From: Lachnospiraceae bacterium
Lineage (GTDB): Bacteria; Bacillota; Clostridia; Lachnospirales; Lachnospiraceae
DNA length: 63,028 bases
Assembly (NCBI GenBank): GCA_004558185.1
Contig: SFDP01000006.1
Location: 1 to 63,028, forward strand
Direction: 5' to 3'
A program made the position numbers and the translations under genes. This document shows positions 15,688 through 24,765 of the stretch, in pieces; positions within the stretch are counted from its first letter, which is position 1, and each line of letters begins with the position of its first letter. The notes beneath the pieces were generated by a model. It was not told where the DNA came from. It did not search any database and saw only the letters and a program-made list of their open reading frames with translations.

Positions 15688-15969
15688 TTAAGTGGAACGC
15701 CGTTTAAACATGGTAATGGCCTGATTCATCTTTTTAATCTCCTCTTCAGAAGCGTATTTTTTTAATACGGGAACGATGGTGTCCAGCTCCTCTTGAGTAA
15801 AATGTATATTTTGAGAACGGCTTTTAGCTGCCAGTGACATAAAGAAAGGAAATAATTCCTTTCCGCTATGCTTTTTGCTTTCGAATAGCATCTGCTGTAA
15901 AAACTCCAGCTTAAAGGAAGGAATATTTTCCAGTTCCTTATCCTGCATCCACTGATCATCCTGAGTCAT
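15688..15969 (-). CDS. Unknown 93-residue protein
   Basis: The start codon overlaps the stop of the preceding minus-strand gene (ATGA) and has GGAGG six bases ahead, so the two are translationally coupled. The protein is helix-rich and charged, with no signal peptide, membrane segment or motif that I recognise. Co-occurrence with the 179-residue gene suggests a shared role. Function unknown. Confidence 0.7.
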   Translation of the reverse strand: MTQDDQWMQDKELENIPSFKLEFLQQMLFESKKHSGKELFPFFMSLAAKSRSQNIHFTQEELDTIVPVLKKYASEEEIKKMNQAITMFKRRST

Positions 15970-16505
15970 AGCTTTCCTCCTTCCATAAACAGAGAAAACA
16001 TATTTTGCTGTTCCGGTGTCATGACATTTTTTAACATATCCATCATGCTATTTATTCCAGCCCCGCCATTGCCGCTATGAGAAGAGCCTTCCCCACAGGA
16101 ATTGTTTTCCCCGACCGAAAAGGCACCCATGATTTCCTGAATCATGGGCAGATATTGAGCCATATCCTTATAGGTTTGCATCATATTCTGCATTTGGGAA
16201 AACTGAGAAAGCATATTTTTTTCCTGTTCACTGCAATAAGGAGACAATAAGGGAAGCAGTGCAGAAATATCCAATTCCTTTTTCCCGGGATAATTGGTTT
16301 TGCGGCAGAGCCCGGAATACTGTCTGGTAAAATTCATGGTATAGAGAAGCTCCTGCCATTTGATAAACATGGCCAGCTTATGACGGCTCTCTATGTCCAG
16401 ATAGGGAAAAAGAAGCTTCAGCATCTGCATATGATTGGTGGTATATAAAGTATCAAAGGCAATGATGGCTTCTGCCAGTTGTCCCGGCTGGTCACACTTT
16501 TCCAT
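15966..16505 (-). CDS. Unknown 179-residue protein with Gly/Ser/Asn-rich linker
   Basis: The ATG at 16505 has AGGAG seven bases ahead. The first 120 residues are predicted to be helical and rich in Met and Gln (FSQMQNMMQTYKDMAQ). A short low-complexity stretch (about 140-155, rich in Gly, Ser and Asn) follows, then a final helix with MMDMLKNVMTPEQQNM. No membrane segment is present. This pattern occurs in small conserved clostridial proteins of unknown role. I see no evidence for a function. It is the first gene of a two-gene unit ending at 15688. Confidence 0.7.
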   Translation of the reverse strand: MEKCDQPGQLAEAIIAFDTLYTTNHMQMLKLLFPYLDIESRHKLAMFIKWQELLYTMNFTRQYSGLCRKTNYPGKKELDISALLPLLSPYCSEQEKNMLSQFSQMQNMMQTYKDMAQYLPMIQEIMGAFSVGENNSCGEGSSHSGNGGAGINSMMDMLKNVMTPEQQNMFSLFMEGGKL

Positions 16506-16550
16506 ATCAGACTCCTGCGGTAAAGGCTATGATTAATCCTATGAAAAATT

Positions 16551-16703
16551 GTCACTATTCAGAACCCCATTCGCAAAATCGCTGTTACACAGCTTTACTT
16601 CTGTTCATGTGGCTGCTTCGCCATATAAATGTTCAATGCTATGTCCATTCGTACAAGCAGAATGTTCATTTCACTGAACATTTGCATGGCTCTGAATAGT
16701 GAC
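16551..16703. repeat. MITE-like element, full copy A
   Basis: This 153-base element is bounded by perfect 13-base terminal inverted repeats, GTCACTATTCAGA at 16551-16563 and TCTGAATAGTGAC at 16691-16703. It encodes nothing. Inside it are smaller inverted repeats, such as ATGTTCA and TGAACAT near 16662-16682. It matches the reverse complement of copy B (17170-17320) over its full length with roughly one difference in eight bases by eye. No clear target-site duplication was found. Together with copy B and four fragments it defines a dispersed intergenic family. Confidence 0.88.
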
Positions 16704-16771
16704 GAAAATTATTGGATATATGCCCTGAAAAATAGCTTGTTGACAGAATAACAGATGTAGAATGCTAAATA

Positions 16772-16801
16772 AAGGAAGACACCGGGCCAGCCGGTGTCCT
16801 C
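16772..16801 (-). terminator. Terminator of the Cys-rich gene
   Basis: GACACCGG and CCGGTGTC form an 8-pair GC-rich stem with a five-to-six-base loop, extended by GGA/TCC. On the minus strand it is followed by CCTTTATTTAG. It begins 14 bases after the stop of the minus-strand Cys-rich gene. Confidence 0.75.
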
Positions 16802-16814
16802 CTGAGAAGGGAAA

Positions 16815-17060
16815 TTAGCATCCGCAACCACAAGAGTTGTTGTTTCCGCAGCAGCTAAACAGAACCAGAAGAAGGATCAGCCATTCGCAGCAGTTATTGT
16901 CGTTGTCACAACCACAACCATTGTTGCCTAAGCCAAAGAGACCTCCGTTGTTGCCATTGCAGAAAAATAACAGGATAATAATCCAAATCCAGCTTCCACA
17001 TCCATTGTTGTTGCACTGATTGCTGCAGGAAGAGCAGCCTGTTGCAGTTAAATCACTCAT
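16815..17060 (-). CDS. Cys/Asn/Gly-rich small membrane-associated protein
   Basis: The ATG at 17060 is preceded by GGAGGATTTACA. An upstream in-frame ATG at 17105 lacks a ribosome site. The 81 residues hold two hydrophobic segments (WIWIIILLFF and WLILLLVLFSCC) separated and flanked by Cys, Gly and Asn runs, ending in CGCGC. Proteins of this type in Clostridia are often named after insect chorion proteins because of composition alone, and some small spore-coat or spore-membrane proteins (YjcZ-like) look similar. Cys clusters could cross-link or bind metal. The gene sits alone between two inverted copies of a MITE-like repeat. Function unknown. Confidence 0.72.
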   Translation of the reverse strand: MSDLTATGCSSCSNQCNNNGCGSWIWIIILLFFCNGNNGGLFGLGNNGCGCDNDNNCCEWLILLLVLFSCCGNNNSCGCGC

Positions 17061-17169
17061 TGTAAATCCTCCAATATTTTGGTTATGCTGTATTGTATGT
17101 GTCATAGCCTGTCAAGGTTTCTGAAAAAAGAAAAAGAAATCTTTTGAGAAGCTGTAAGGTAAGAATTTG

Positions 17170-17320
17170 TAACTATTCAGAGCTATGCAAATGTTCAATG
17201 AAATGAACATCCTGCTTGCATGGAGGGACATATCATTGAACATTTATATGGCGAAGTAACCACATGAGCAAAAGGAAAGCTGCGTAGCGGCGATTTTGCG
17301 AATGGGGTTCTGAATAGTTA
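17170..17320. repeat. MITE-like element, full copy B
   Basis: This 151-base element has perfect 12-base terminal inverted repeats, TAACTATTCAGA at 17170-17181 and TCTGAATAGTTA at 17309-17320. It lies in the opposite orientation to copy A on the other side of the Cys-rich gene. A 28-base piece of it (17247-17274) is found unchanged at 30802-30829. It encodes nothing and occupies most of the spacer between the Cys-rich gene and the ParA-like gene. Confidence 0.88.
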
Positions 17321-17339
17321 TAAAAATTTTATATTAGGC

Positions 17340-17368
17340 TTGTAAAGTGAATTAAATTTACATATAAT
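17340..17368 (+). promoter_or_regulatory. Sigma-A promoter of the ParA-like gene
   Basis: TTGTAA (17340-17345) and a consensus TATAAT (17363-17368) are 17 bases apart, some 50 bases before the gene and directly after MITE copy B. Confidence 0.72.
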
Positions 17369-17424
17369 AATACTAGATTTACGATTTTAGATAAATAAAT
17401 GTAAAACTAATTGGAGGAAAGAAC

Positions 17425-18465
17425 ATGGCGATAGGAGATATTATAGCGAGACAGTATGATATAGCCCAAGGGACAGCATCAAATATAAATGAATTGCCTA
17501 AGTATAAGAAATATGCTATGTGTAACCTGAGAGGTGGAATAGGAAAAACTACACTTTCTTTTAATTTGAGTTATTTGACAGATAATTTATTAGCAGTGGA
17601 TACTTGCCCACAGGGAAATTTATCTTTCTTTTATGATAAGAATTATTATGCTGGGAATCAAACTAATGTAAGAGATATGATACTGCCGTATTTGGTTCCG
17701 GGATTAGGTAAAGCCTCAAGGGTTGCTGCATTTATAGGAGCTACAAATGAGTATTTTTCAGATAAAAATAACTATTATATACCATCATCAGATGAATTAT
17801 ATTTACTGCCATCACAATTAAATACAGCAATTAATCAAGCTACGGGTTTGCAGCAGCCACAAAGGGAACAGGCTTTGAATAGTATCTTATATTCATTGAA
17901 GTCGGAAATTGATAGAGAACTCGAACAGAATTCATTAGATAAATGTATTATAGATACATCCCCCTTTTTTGCAGGAGCTACACAATTGGCATGGTATGCA
18001 GCAGACGCATTAGTAATTCCTGTTAGAACGGATCAACAATCAATTAAATCGTTAGAACTGTTGATTAGTACATTGACTAATCCTCAGAGTGAATTTAGAA
18101 AATATCTGTTGGAAAATGACATGAATGTACCCAAAATTCAGATGGTAGTGCTAACGCATTGTGGATGGTCAACTATTGCAGGAGCAAGGAATGTTCCTAA
18201 TCAACAAACAAAGGTATATTTAGGAAAAGTATACGATATATTATCCAAACACAGAACATTACTGAGCTCAGGCAATCCTGATAATCATCTATTTATGTTA
18301 GATGATTTTTTGGGTTCGGGGCGAATTTCATCGTGGGAAGCAAAGCCAATTGAATTATTAAAGGAGGGCGAAACCAAAACTATTGACAGAACCAGAGTAG
18401 TAGTCAATCAATCAGTTACAAAGTGTAAGCATCAGTTAGAGTATATTAGCAATCAACTCTGGTAA
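17425..18465 (+). CDS. Solitary ParA/Soj-like ATPase
   Basis: The ATG at 17425 follows TTGGAGG. The 346-residue protein has a deviant Walker A motif at residues 36-43, RGGIGKTT, with arginine where ParA proteins normally carry the signature lysine (KGG). The switch strand AVDTCPQGN (Asp59) and the Walker B-like CIIDTSPFF follow, then a ParA-type C-terminal domain. Family members form ATP-dependent dimers that position plasmids, chromosomes or protein complexes. No ParB partner, plasmid replication gene or centromere-like repeat is nearby. The gene is AT-rich compared with its neighbours and flanked by a MITE, pointing to horizontal acquisition. Its cargo cannot be inferred. Confidence 0.75.
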   Translation: MAIGDIIARQYDIAQGTASNINELPKYKKYAMCNLRGGIGKTTLSFNLSYLTDNLLAVDTCPQGNLSFFYDKNYYAGNQTNVRDMILPYLVPGLGKASRVAAFIGATNEYFSDKNNYYIPSSDELYLLPSQLNTAINQATGLQQPQREQALNSILYSLKSEIDRELEQNSLDKCIIDTSPFFAGATQLAWYAADALVIPVRTDQQSIKSLELLISTLTNPQSEFRKYLLENDMNVPKIQMVVLTHCGWSTIAGARNVPNQQTKVYLGKVYDILSKHRTLLSSGNPDNHLFMLDDFLGSGRISSWEAKPIELLKEGETKTIDRTRVVVNQSVTKCKHQLEYISNQLW

Positions 18466-18534
18466 AGGAAGGTTTACGGGAGTGGATGGTTCACTATCTG
18501 AAATAAAAAATCTCGCCATATATTGACAAAACAC

Positions 18535-18562
18535 TTGCATTAATTTCAAGATATTGTAAAAT
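18535..18562 (+). promoter_or_regulatory. Predicted promoter of the sortase operon
   Basis: TTGCAT (18535-18540) and TAAAAT (18557-18562) are 16 bases apart and lie 31 bases before the sortase start. A TTGACA slightly upstream (18523) has no suitable partner at 16-18 bases. Confidence 0.5.
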
Positions 18563-18592
18563 AGTAATAGATATTTTCAATAATGGAGTTGT

Positions 18593-19765
18593 ATGGCTAT
18601 GGTTAGTAAGGACTACAGTGTGCGAGGTCGTTCTTTCCGTACAGCAAGCGACTACCAGGCAGCACTGCGTGATCAGCAGAAAATTCAAACCGTTGAGAAA
18701 AAATACGGAATGCTGGATAGAGCCGGGCGAGAGAATCTGATTGGAATCATACAGCAGGGCAGGCTGAAATTTGAAACTTTGCTGGGCAATGATTTTCTGG
18801 AAGAATTAGAAGAAAGATTCCAGTCGGAACAGCCTGTAAAAAAGACAAAGAAAAAGAAACCGGCAGCCAAAAAGAAAAAGCCGGTCAAGAAAAAGGCAAG
18901 TAAAGTTTCCGGTAAAAAGGCGCCCAAACGGTTTGAAGATTACGATGAAGATATGCAGAAGCAGATTCGTTATGAGCTGCTGCAGCAGGAGAAGAAGCGT
19001 AAACGGTTGGTAGCTGTCTGCTCATTAGTTGCTTGTGTTTGTATAGGTTATGTTGTCTTTTATTATTATCTGTATGCAAAGAATTCGGCTCAGTACGAAA
19101 GATTGGCCTCTTTGAAGGAGAATGCGGCAGGAGCTGCCCAACAGGAGGTCAAGATCAATTATATCAATGAAGAAAAAAAAGAATTAGTGGTTCTGGATAA
19201 ATATAAAAAATTATATTCTCAGAATAAAAGTCTAATAGGATGGCTTAAAATTGACGATACAAATATAGATTACCCTGTAATGCAGACTGTAAATAATGAG
19301 TATTATCTGGATCATAATTACACTCAGGAATATGATAAGAATGGGTCTATTTTCCTGGATAAGGACTGTGACATTACCAATCCGGGGACAAACATGATTA
19401 TTTACGGGCATCACATGAAATCAGGAAAGATGTTTGGTAATCTGGATAAGTACAGCAGTAAGAAGTACTATGAGGAACATCCCGTCATTCAATTCGATAC
19501 CATCTATGAAGAAGGGATTTATCAGATTATGTATGTATTTCGTTCTCGAATCTATAACGAGGATGAAATAGTTTTTAAATACTATCAGTTTTTCGAGGCG
19601 GCGACTCCCGAGGAATTTGATTCTACTATGCAGGAAATGGCGAATATTTCTCTCTATGATACAGGAGTAACGGCAACCTACGGAGATAAACTGATTACTC
19701 TGTCCACCTGTGACCACGCAGAAGAGGATGGAAGATTTGTTGTTGTGGCAAAAAAAGTGAACTAG
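18593..19765 (+). CDS. srtB: Class B sortase with lysine-rich cytoplasmic extension
   Basis: The 390-residue product starts at the ATG at 18593 (a second ATG is two codons later). The catalytic domain occupies about residues 195-390, with His273-His274 in YGHHM, Cys373 in STCDH and Arg381 in GRFVVV, the triad of a class B sortase. One transmembrane segment lies at about 141-160. The 140 residues before it are unusual: sortases normally have a short cytoplasmic tail, but here there is a helical region and a block with many lysines (about 80-110, KKTKKKKPAAKKKK and similar). That block could bind nucleic acid, lipid head groups or another protein. The next two genes end in matching sorting signals and are the obvious substrates. 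Confidence 0.9.
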   Translation: MAMVSKDYSVRGRSFRTASDYQAALRDQQKIQTVEKKYGMLDRAGRENLIGIIQQGRLKFETLLGNDFLEELEERFQSEQPVKKTKKKKPAAKKKKPVKKKASKVSGKKAPKRFEDYDEDMQKQIRYELLQQEKKRKRLVAVCSLVACVCIGYVVFYYYLYAKNSAQYERLASLKENAAGAAQQEVKINYINEEKKELVVLDKYKKLYSQNKSLIGWLKIDDTNIDYPVMQTVNNEYYLDHNYTQEYDKNGSIFLDKDCDITNPGTNMIIYGHHMKSGKMFGNLDKYSSKKYYEEHPVIQFDTIYEEGIYQIMYVFRSRIYNEDEIVFKYYQFFEAATPEEFDSTMQEMANISLYDTGVTATYGDKLITLSTCDHAEEDGRFVVVAKKVN

Positions 19766-19789
19766 ACGTTTACAAAGGAGAAGATTGCA

Positions 19790-22700
19790 ATGGGCAAAAA
19801 TTTACCAGCAAAGAATAGCATGGACAAGACAAAAAGGAAGAAAAATTACAGATTGCGTAAGTCGGTACGGAGAACTCTCGGTGCACTTTTTTTGATTTCT
19901 GCAATTATTGTGGCAGCAATCCCTTTTCCTGATGCAGAAGCGACTGGTGGAGTTCCAGGTACAGGGGGGACAGTTACTCCAACGTTAACTTATGCGGTGA
20001 CTAAGAACACTGATATAAATAAAGACGATGGGGGGAATAAAATTGATTTAGATCCCACGTCTAAGACACTTATATCTTTTTCTACACTTAGATATAATGG
20101 GAGCGCATGGAGACTAGAAAAACAGTTTGATTATTATACCATTGCCAGTCCAGTCAAGGGGGCTATTTTAGCTAACTACAATAATACTTATTCATCAGAC
20201 AACATTAGTTTACCAGAAACAGTAACTGATGGTGAATTCATTCAAGCTCTCCAAAGTGACTATGAAAGCTATTTTGCTGGGACTGACAAAGTCACCTTGA
20301 ATTATGCAGATATAGATAATGATACAGGAATAAAATTCAAATACTTTTTCCCGGGTAAATACGAACAGTTGAGGAATGCAGGAACTGGTAGTATTGACGG
20401 TAATGTTAGTGAGGTGGAAGCAGGAAAAAGGGGGGCTTTTTACTGTGATTATAAAGGATTTGAGGTTAAGCAAGCAGGTGGTGGGACTACTAATGCAAAG
20501 TTCACAGGAATAGTTATAACTGCTGCAGATGGTACTAAATCCTACCAGCCGGGGTATGGACTTGTTCAAGCAGAAAAACAACGGGATGCGGGAGGAGTCG
20601 ATGTAATTTATGTATTACAGGCCAAAAACGAAACACAACTCCAAGGAGGATATCGAAAAGATGATAATGGTTTTGTATATTCTATTCTGACATCTAGTTT
20701 TGAATTAATTGGTATTGGTGAAAGATCATTTAAAGGAATTACGAATGCAAAAACATTAAAACTACCTGGAAGTCTTATTTATATTGGTGATAATGCATTT
20801 GAAAGCTCTTATGTAGAAAACATTACCCTAACAAGTGTAAAGCATATAGGAAATTATGCTTTTAAAGGCTCTAGGCTTCGTCAGGTTAGTCTAAGTACAG
20901 CAACATTAAAGATAGGAAGTGAAGCGTTTAGTAGCACACAATTGACCAGTGTTACATTTCCTTACTCAATCAACCTGATTGGGGAAGGTGCCTTTTCAAA
21001 TAATGATGCTTTAACTGAGCTTAAGTTCGATGCAACTAGCCCGCTTACCATAAGCAAGTTTGCCTTTTACAACTGTCCCAATTTAAGTTCGCTTGATTTA
21101 AGTAAGCAGAAGATTGGAACTATAGGAGAAGGTGCATTTGCACTTAATAAGGTTGATAGTGGTAAAATGGCTACTTTCAAATTTCCTGAAGAAATAACTA
21201 AGGTTGTGACAACTGGTAGTGATGTAGGCTTGGGTGATTTTGTTTTGTCTGGTAGAACGCAATTGAAAGAAGTAGTTATGCCTAGCCACCTGGGGTATAC
21301 TACACCAGTTGATCTTCCTGGGAATATTTTTTATAATTGTACTGGTCTATCTTTTGTAGAATTCCCAGTCACAAGCAGATATGCTAAATTTGCAAATACT
21401 ATGTTTTCTACTGTTACCAACCCGGACTTCTATGTAAAGGGTCCTAAGTATGATGCAGGAAATCAAGCGGCAGGGCCTAGAATGTCTACTTGGGCTTGCA
21501 AAATGAATGGTGGTGCCTATGTACCCTACGTTTTTGAAGAAAACGGTCAGAAATATTATGAAGTTAGTGATGGAAACTATCTGCTGTTAGTCGATCAAAG
21601 TGGAAAGTTGCTTTCTTGTAATTTTGTCGGGCCAGCAAAGGAAATTGAACTTATTATTCCGGGTAAGGTTGGCAATATTCAAGTAGGTGAAATTGCAGAT
21701 GGCTGCTTCTCACCAGACTTTCTTCAGTATATAAAGAAACTTACAATAAGTGATGGAGGGGCACTTAAAACAATTGGGAATAATGCATTTGCTGGTGCAG
21801 TTAAAATGACGTCAGTAGATATAGGTGATTCAGTTGAAACCATTGGAGAGTCTGCGTTCGAAGGCTGTACTTCACTTGCAGCAGCAACCATTGGAGGTGG
21901 AGTAAATAAAATTGGGGCAAAAGCCTTTAAGAATTGTGGTAATTTACAAAATATCATTTTCGAAACACCTATAAATGGGGCATCGGGATTCCCTAAAGAA
22001 AATATAGGTTCGGAGTCCTTCGCAACTGGAAGTGCAAAACTTACCATAACAGGTACTCTCGAAGAAGGCTATGGTCCCTTTGAATACGCAATGGATTCAA
22101 CTACCTACGTGAATCCAGGGCAGGGTATTCGCATTCTTTATAAGACCCCTGCACCCAGTAACCTGTCAGTAATCCTTGATAATCGAAATGGTTTAGTTAC
22201 CCTAGTGGATTATCCACAGTATGGAGATTTAGATGTAGGGATTAGACAAAAATATGAAACAGGAAGTCAGATGACACCTGCGGAAGAAGCAGCGGTAAAT
22301 GCAGCAATCAATATTGATATTCCGGCAGGAGTAGAGTCGATTGATGTTAAGGGTTATTTAAATAATGAACCCTATTCCGGAGGAACTGGGGAAACCAATA
22401 GCTATAATAAAACGGCTTACTTTACCGATCCTCGTTTTGATAATTATGCAAAACACGGATTATTTGGCGGAACAACGAAAGACGATACAAGTGATCCTGC
22501 AAAGAAAAATGAAACTAAGGATATCGGTAACGACCGGATTCGCAGTGTAACCATGCGTACTGTAAAGTATCTGCCTAATTCAAATACGCCTATTACCGGT
22601 GATATTTTATCCGACAACGGATTGTCGGGAGGCGCTTTTTATAGCTGTGAAAATCTGGAAACCGTAAGTCTGGGCAGTGCTATGGAGGATGTAGGTTCCC

Positions 22701-24670
22701 TTCCCTTCCTTGGCTGCTATAATTTGAGCAGTATTGCTTCTGACAACCCGAAATATGTATGTAACAATAAAATACTTTATGAAAACCTTGCAGATGGCTC
22801 AAAAAAGATTGTGGAGGTTTTAGGCTCTCGTGGTAATGCCAATGACAAGCTGATCAACGTTGCTAATGATCCTGATCTTGCCAACGTTTCCAGTATGGCA
22901 GTGGGAGCGGTAAGTGATGTCCCTGGGGTGAGAACCGTTGATTTTACGGGAAATGATGTGCTTAGGGAAATACCGGACAAAGCCTTTCTTGGCAGTAAAG
23001 GTCTGTCAGACGTTATTCTGCCTACAAGCATTCGAACAATTGGATTAAAAGCCTTTGCGGAAGGTGCTCCCAATAATCTGAGAGTATCCATTTACGGCCG
23101 TGAAGTCAGTCTGGCAACGGATGCTTTTGTGAACACGCCATCAGTGACGGTTTATGCCTATGATGATTCTGCCGCATATAATACGGCAAAGAAGATAGCT
23201 ACTTTATATGATAATGTATATGTTGAAACATTGACCGATGTATACCGGGTACAATTTTTTGACTATGATGGAATTACTGCTTTATCCGAAGTCCAGTATG
23301 TAGAAAAGGGTAAAAACGCTGAACTGCCTGAAACGAATCCTACAAGAGCAGGATATGTGTTTAAAGGCTGGAATAAATCTCATAAAGATATTCAGCAGGA
23401 TACAGATATTATTGCTCTTTATGATATTGATCCAAATAATCCGGGCGGTGGCGGAAACGGTAATGGTAATGGAACTGGAGGCAACGGAAACGGTGGTAAC
23501 GGAACCGGAGGCAATGGACCGGTCAACGGAACGACTGTCCCCGGTGGTATTGATGTAGACGGTGATGGTATTGCTGATTACGATAAGGATGGCAATAAAT
23601 TATACAACCTGACCGTAACCGGCGGTAATGGAACCGGAAGATATATTGCAGGACAGAAGGTTAGTATTATGGCAACAGGAGGGGCTACCGGAAGTACCTT
23701 TGGAAACTGGAGCAGCTCCAATACCAACGTTATTTTTGATGATGCAACTAAGTCCACTACTACTTTGATCATGCCTGCCAGTGATGCTACGGTAATTGCT
23801 AATTATGCCGGTCAATACAGGCTGGAGGTAAAATACGGAAGTGGAAGCGGAAGCTACCCGGCGGGAACTAAGGTTTCCATCTCGGCAGTGGAACCTCCGG
23901 CAGGAAAGAAGTTCTATCGATGGGCAACTGAGACAGCGGGTCTGACTATCGAGAGCTCAACCTCTACTACAACTACGATTACCATGCCTTCGTCTAATGC
24001 TGTTGTGGAAGCAACCTATACGAATAGCACGGGAACTGCCAGCGGAGGTGGAGGTGGAAATGGAGTAACCGGTACCACGGGAACCACCTCGAACAATAAA
24101 ACCAGTGTGATTATTACCAGGCCGGGTATCTCAGACACGGATCAGGCATCAGCCTATGTCAGCGGCTCTACAGACGGATTCGTAGTTAAGATTTCACAAA
24201 GTGCAGAGGCAGATGCAGCAGCATTGGCAGCACTACAAAAAGAATATCCGGATATGTCAAGAATTAAGTTTGCAGCTATGGACATCAGTCTTTATGATGC
24301 AACAGGAGCCAATCTGATTACAGATACTACAGGCTTGAAGGTCAATATCACCATGCCTATTCCGGATGCATTGCGTACCTATGCCGGAAATAACAAGATT
24401 GCCGGGGTGGTAGATGAGACGCTGGATAAGCTGGGGGTAAAATTTGTTACGATGAACGGTGTGCCTTGTATGAGCTTTACCGCAACCCATTTCTCTCCTT
24501 ATGTCGTTTATGTTGACACGGGTAATTTGGTAGCAGGTGATGTACTGGATCAGACACCGAAGACGGGAGATGGCATTCATCCTAAGTGGTTCTTAAGCAT
24601 AGGACTGGCATCTATCTCCATGATTCTCTTCCTGAAGAGAGACCCCAAGTATAAAACCAGACTTTCCTAA
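19790..24670 (+). CDS. Large BspA-like LRR surface protein with sortase signal
   Basis: This 1,626-residue protein starts behind AAGGAG. It has a signal peptide (hydrophobic core about 30-47). From about 300 to 1130 there are many LRR_5/BspA-type repeats of about 23 residues, recognised by units such as IGDNAFESS, IGEGAF and IGESAFEGCTSL. One InlB-type (Listeria-Bacteroides) repeat follows at about 1150-1212, then a Gly/Asn linker (1216-1250) and two divergent InlB-type beta domains (1272-1410). A long beta-rich region precedes the C-terminal signal TPKTGDGIHPKWF, a hydrophobic stretch and a basic tail. It should be cell-wall anchored by the upstream sortase. BspA proteins often mediate adhesion. 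That role is inferred. Parts of the first half look more AT-rich than the end, suggesting a mosaic gene. Confidence 0.88.
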   Translation: MGKNLPAKNSMDKTKRKKNYRLRKSVRRTLGALFLISAIIVAAIPFPDAEATGGVPGTGGTVTPTLTYAVTKNTDINKDDGGNKIDLDPTSKTLISFSTLRYNGSAWRLEKQFDYYTIASPVKGAILANYNNTYSSDNISLPETVTDGEFIQALQSDYESYFAGTDKVTLNYADIDNDTGIKFKYFFPGKYEQLRNAGTGSIDGNVSEVEAGKRGAFYCDYKGFEVKQAGGGTTNAKFTGIVITAADGTKSYQPGYGLVQAEKQRDAGGVDVIYVLQAKNETQLQGGYRKDDNGFVYSILTSSFELIGIGERSFKGITNAKTLKLPGSLIYIGDNAFESSYVENITLTSVKHIGNYAFKGSRLRQVSLSTATLKIGSEAFSSTQLTSVTFPYSINLIGEGAFSNNDALTELKFDATSPLTISKFAFYNCPNLSSLDLSKQKIGTIGEGAFALNKVDSGKMATFKFPEEITKVVTTGSDVGLGDFVLSGRTQLKEVVMPSHLGYTTPVDLPGNIFYNCTGLSFVEFPVTSRYAKFANTMFSTVTNPDFYVKGPKYDAGNQAAGPRMSTWACKMNGGAYVPYVFEENGQKYYEVSDGNYLLLVDQSGKLLSCNFVGPAKEIELIIPGKVGNIQVGEIADGCFSPDFLQYIKKLTISDGGALKTIGNNAFAGAVKMTSVDIGDSVETIGESAFEGCTSLAAATIGGGVNKIGAKAFKNCGNLQNIIFETPINGASGFPKENIGSESFATGSAKLTITGTLEEGYGPFEYAMDSTTYVNPGQGIRILYKTPAPSNLSVILDNRNGLVTLVDYPQYGDLDVGIRQKYETGSQMTPAEEAAVNAAINIDIPAGVESIDVKGYLNNEPYSGGTGETNSYNKTAYFTDPRFDNYAKHGLFGGTTKDDTSDPAKKNETKDIGNDRIRSVTMRTVKYLPNSNTPITGDILSDNGLSGGAFYSCENLETVSLGSAMEDVGSLPFLGCYNLSSIASDNPKYVCNNKILYENLADGSKKIVEVLGSRGNANDKLINVANDPDLANVSSMAVGAVSDVPGVRTVDFTGNDVLREIPDKAFLGSKGLSDVILPTSIRTIGLKAFAEGAPNNLRVSIYGREVSLATDAFVNTPSVTVYAYDDSAAYNTAKKIATLYDNVYVETLTDVYRVQFFDYDGITALSEVQYVEKGKNAELPETNPTRAGYVFKGWNKSHKDIQQDTDIIALYDIDPNNPGGGGNGNGNGTGGNGNGGNGTGGNGPVNGTTVPGGIDVDGDGIADYDKDGNKLYNLTVTGGNGTGRYIAGQKVSIMATGGATGSTFGNWSSSNTNVIFDDATKSTTTLIMPASDATVIANYAGQYRLEVKYGSGSGSYPAGTKVSISAVEPPAGKKFYRWATETAGLTIESSTSTTTTITMPSSNAVVEATYTNSTGTASGGGGGNGVTGTTGTTSNNKTSVIITRPGISDTDQASAYVSGSTDGFVVKISQSAEADAAALAALQKEYPDMSRIKFAAMDISLYDATGANLITDTTGLKVNITMPIPDALRTYAGNNKIAGVVDETLDKLGVKFVTMNGVPCMSFTATHFSPYVVYVDTGNLVAGDVLDQTPKTGDGIHPKWFLSIGLASISMILFLKRDPKYKTRLS

Positions 24671-24696
24671 TGCAGGATTAATTTAACGATTATTCT

Positions 24697-24727
24697 TTTC
24701 CGGCGGGCTGTTTCGGCCCGCCGGAAA
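24697..24727. promoter_or_regulatory. GC-rich hairpin between the two LRR genes
   Basis: TTTCCGGCGGGC (24697-24708) and GCCCGCCGGAAA (24716-24727) form a perfect 12-pair stem with a seven-base loop. A T run comes only 12 bases later (24740-24745). It may act as a leaky terminator or as an mRNA stabiliser that sets different levels of the two surface proteins. Confidence 0.65.
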
Positions 24728-24765
24728 GTGATTCAGAAGTTTTTTGTGCAATGGAGGACAAAACA

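Noticed and set aside
23430..23535. CRISPR-like or satellite repeat in the Gly/Asn-rich stretch
   Set aside because: It is in-frame low-complexity coding sequence of the LRR protein linker, with no spacers.
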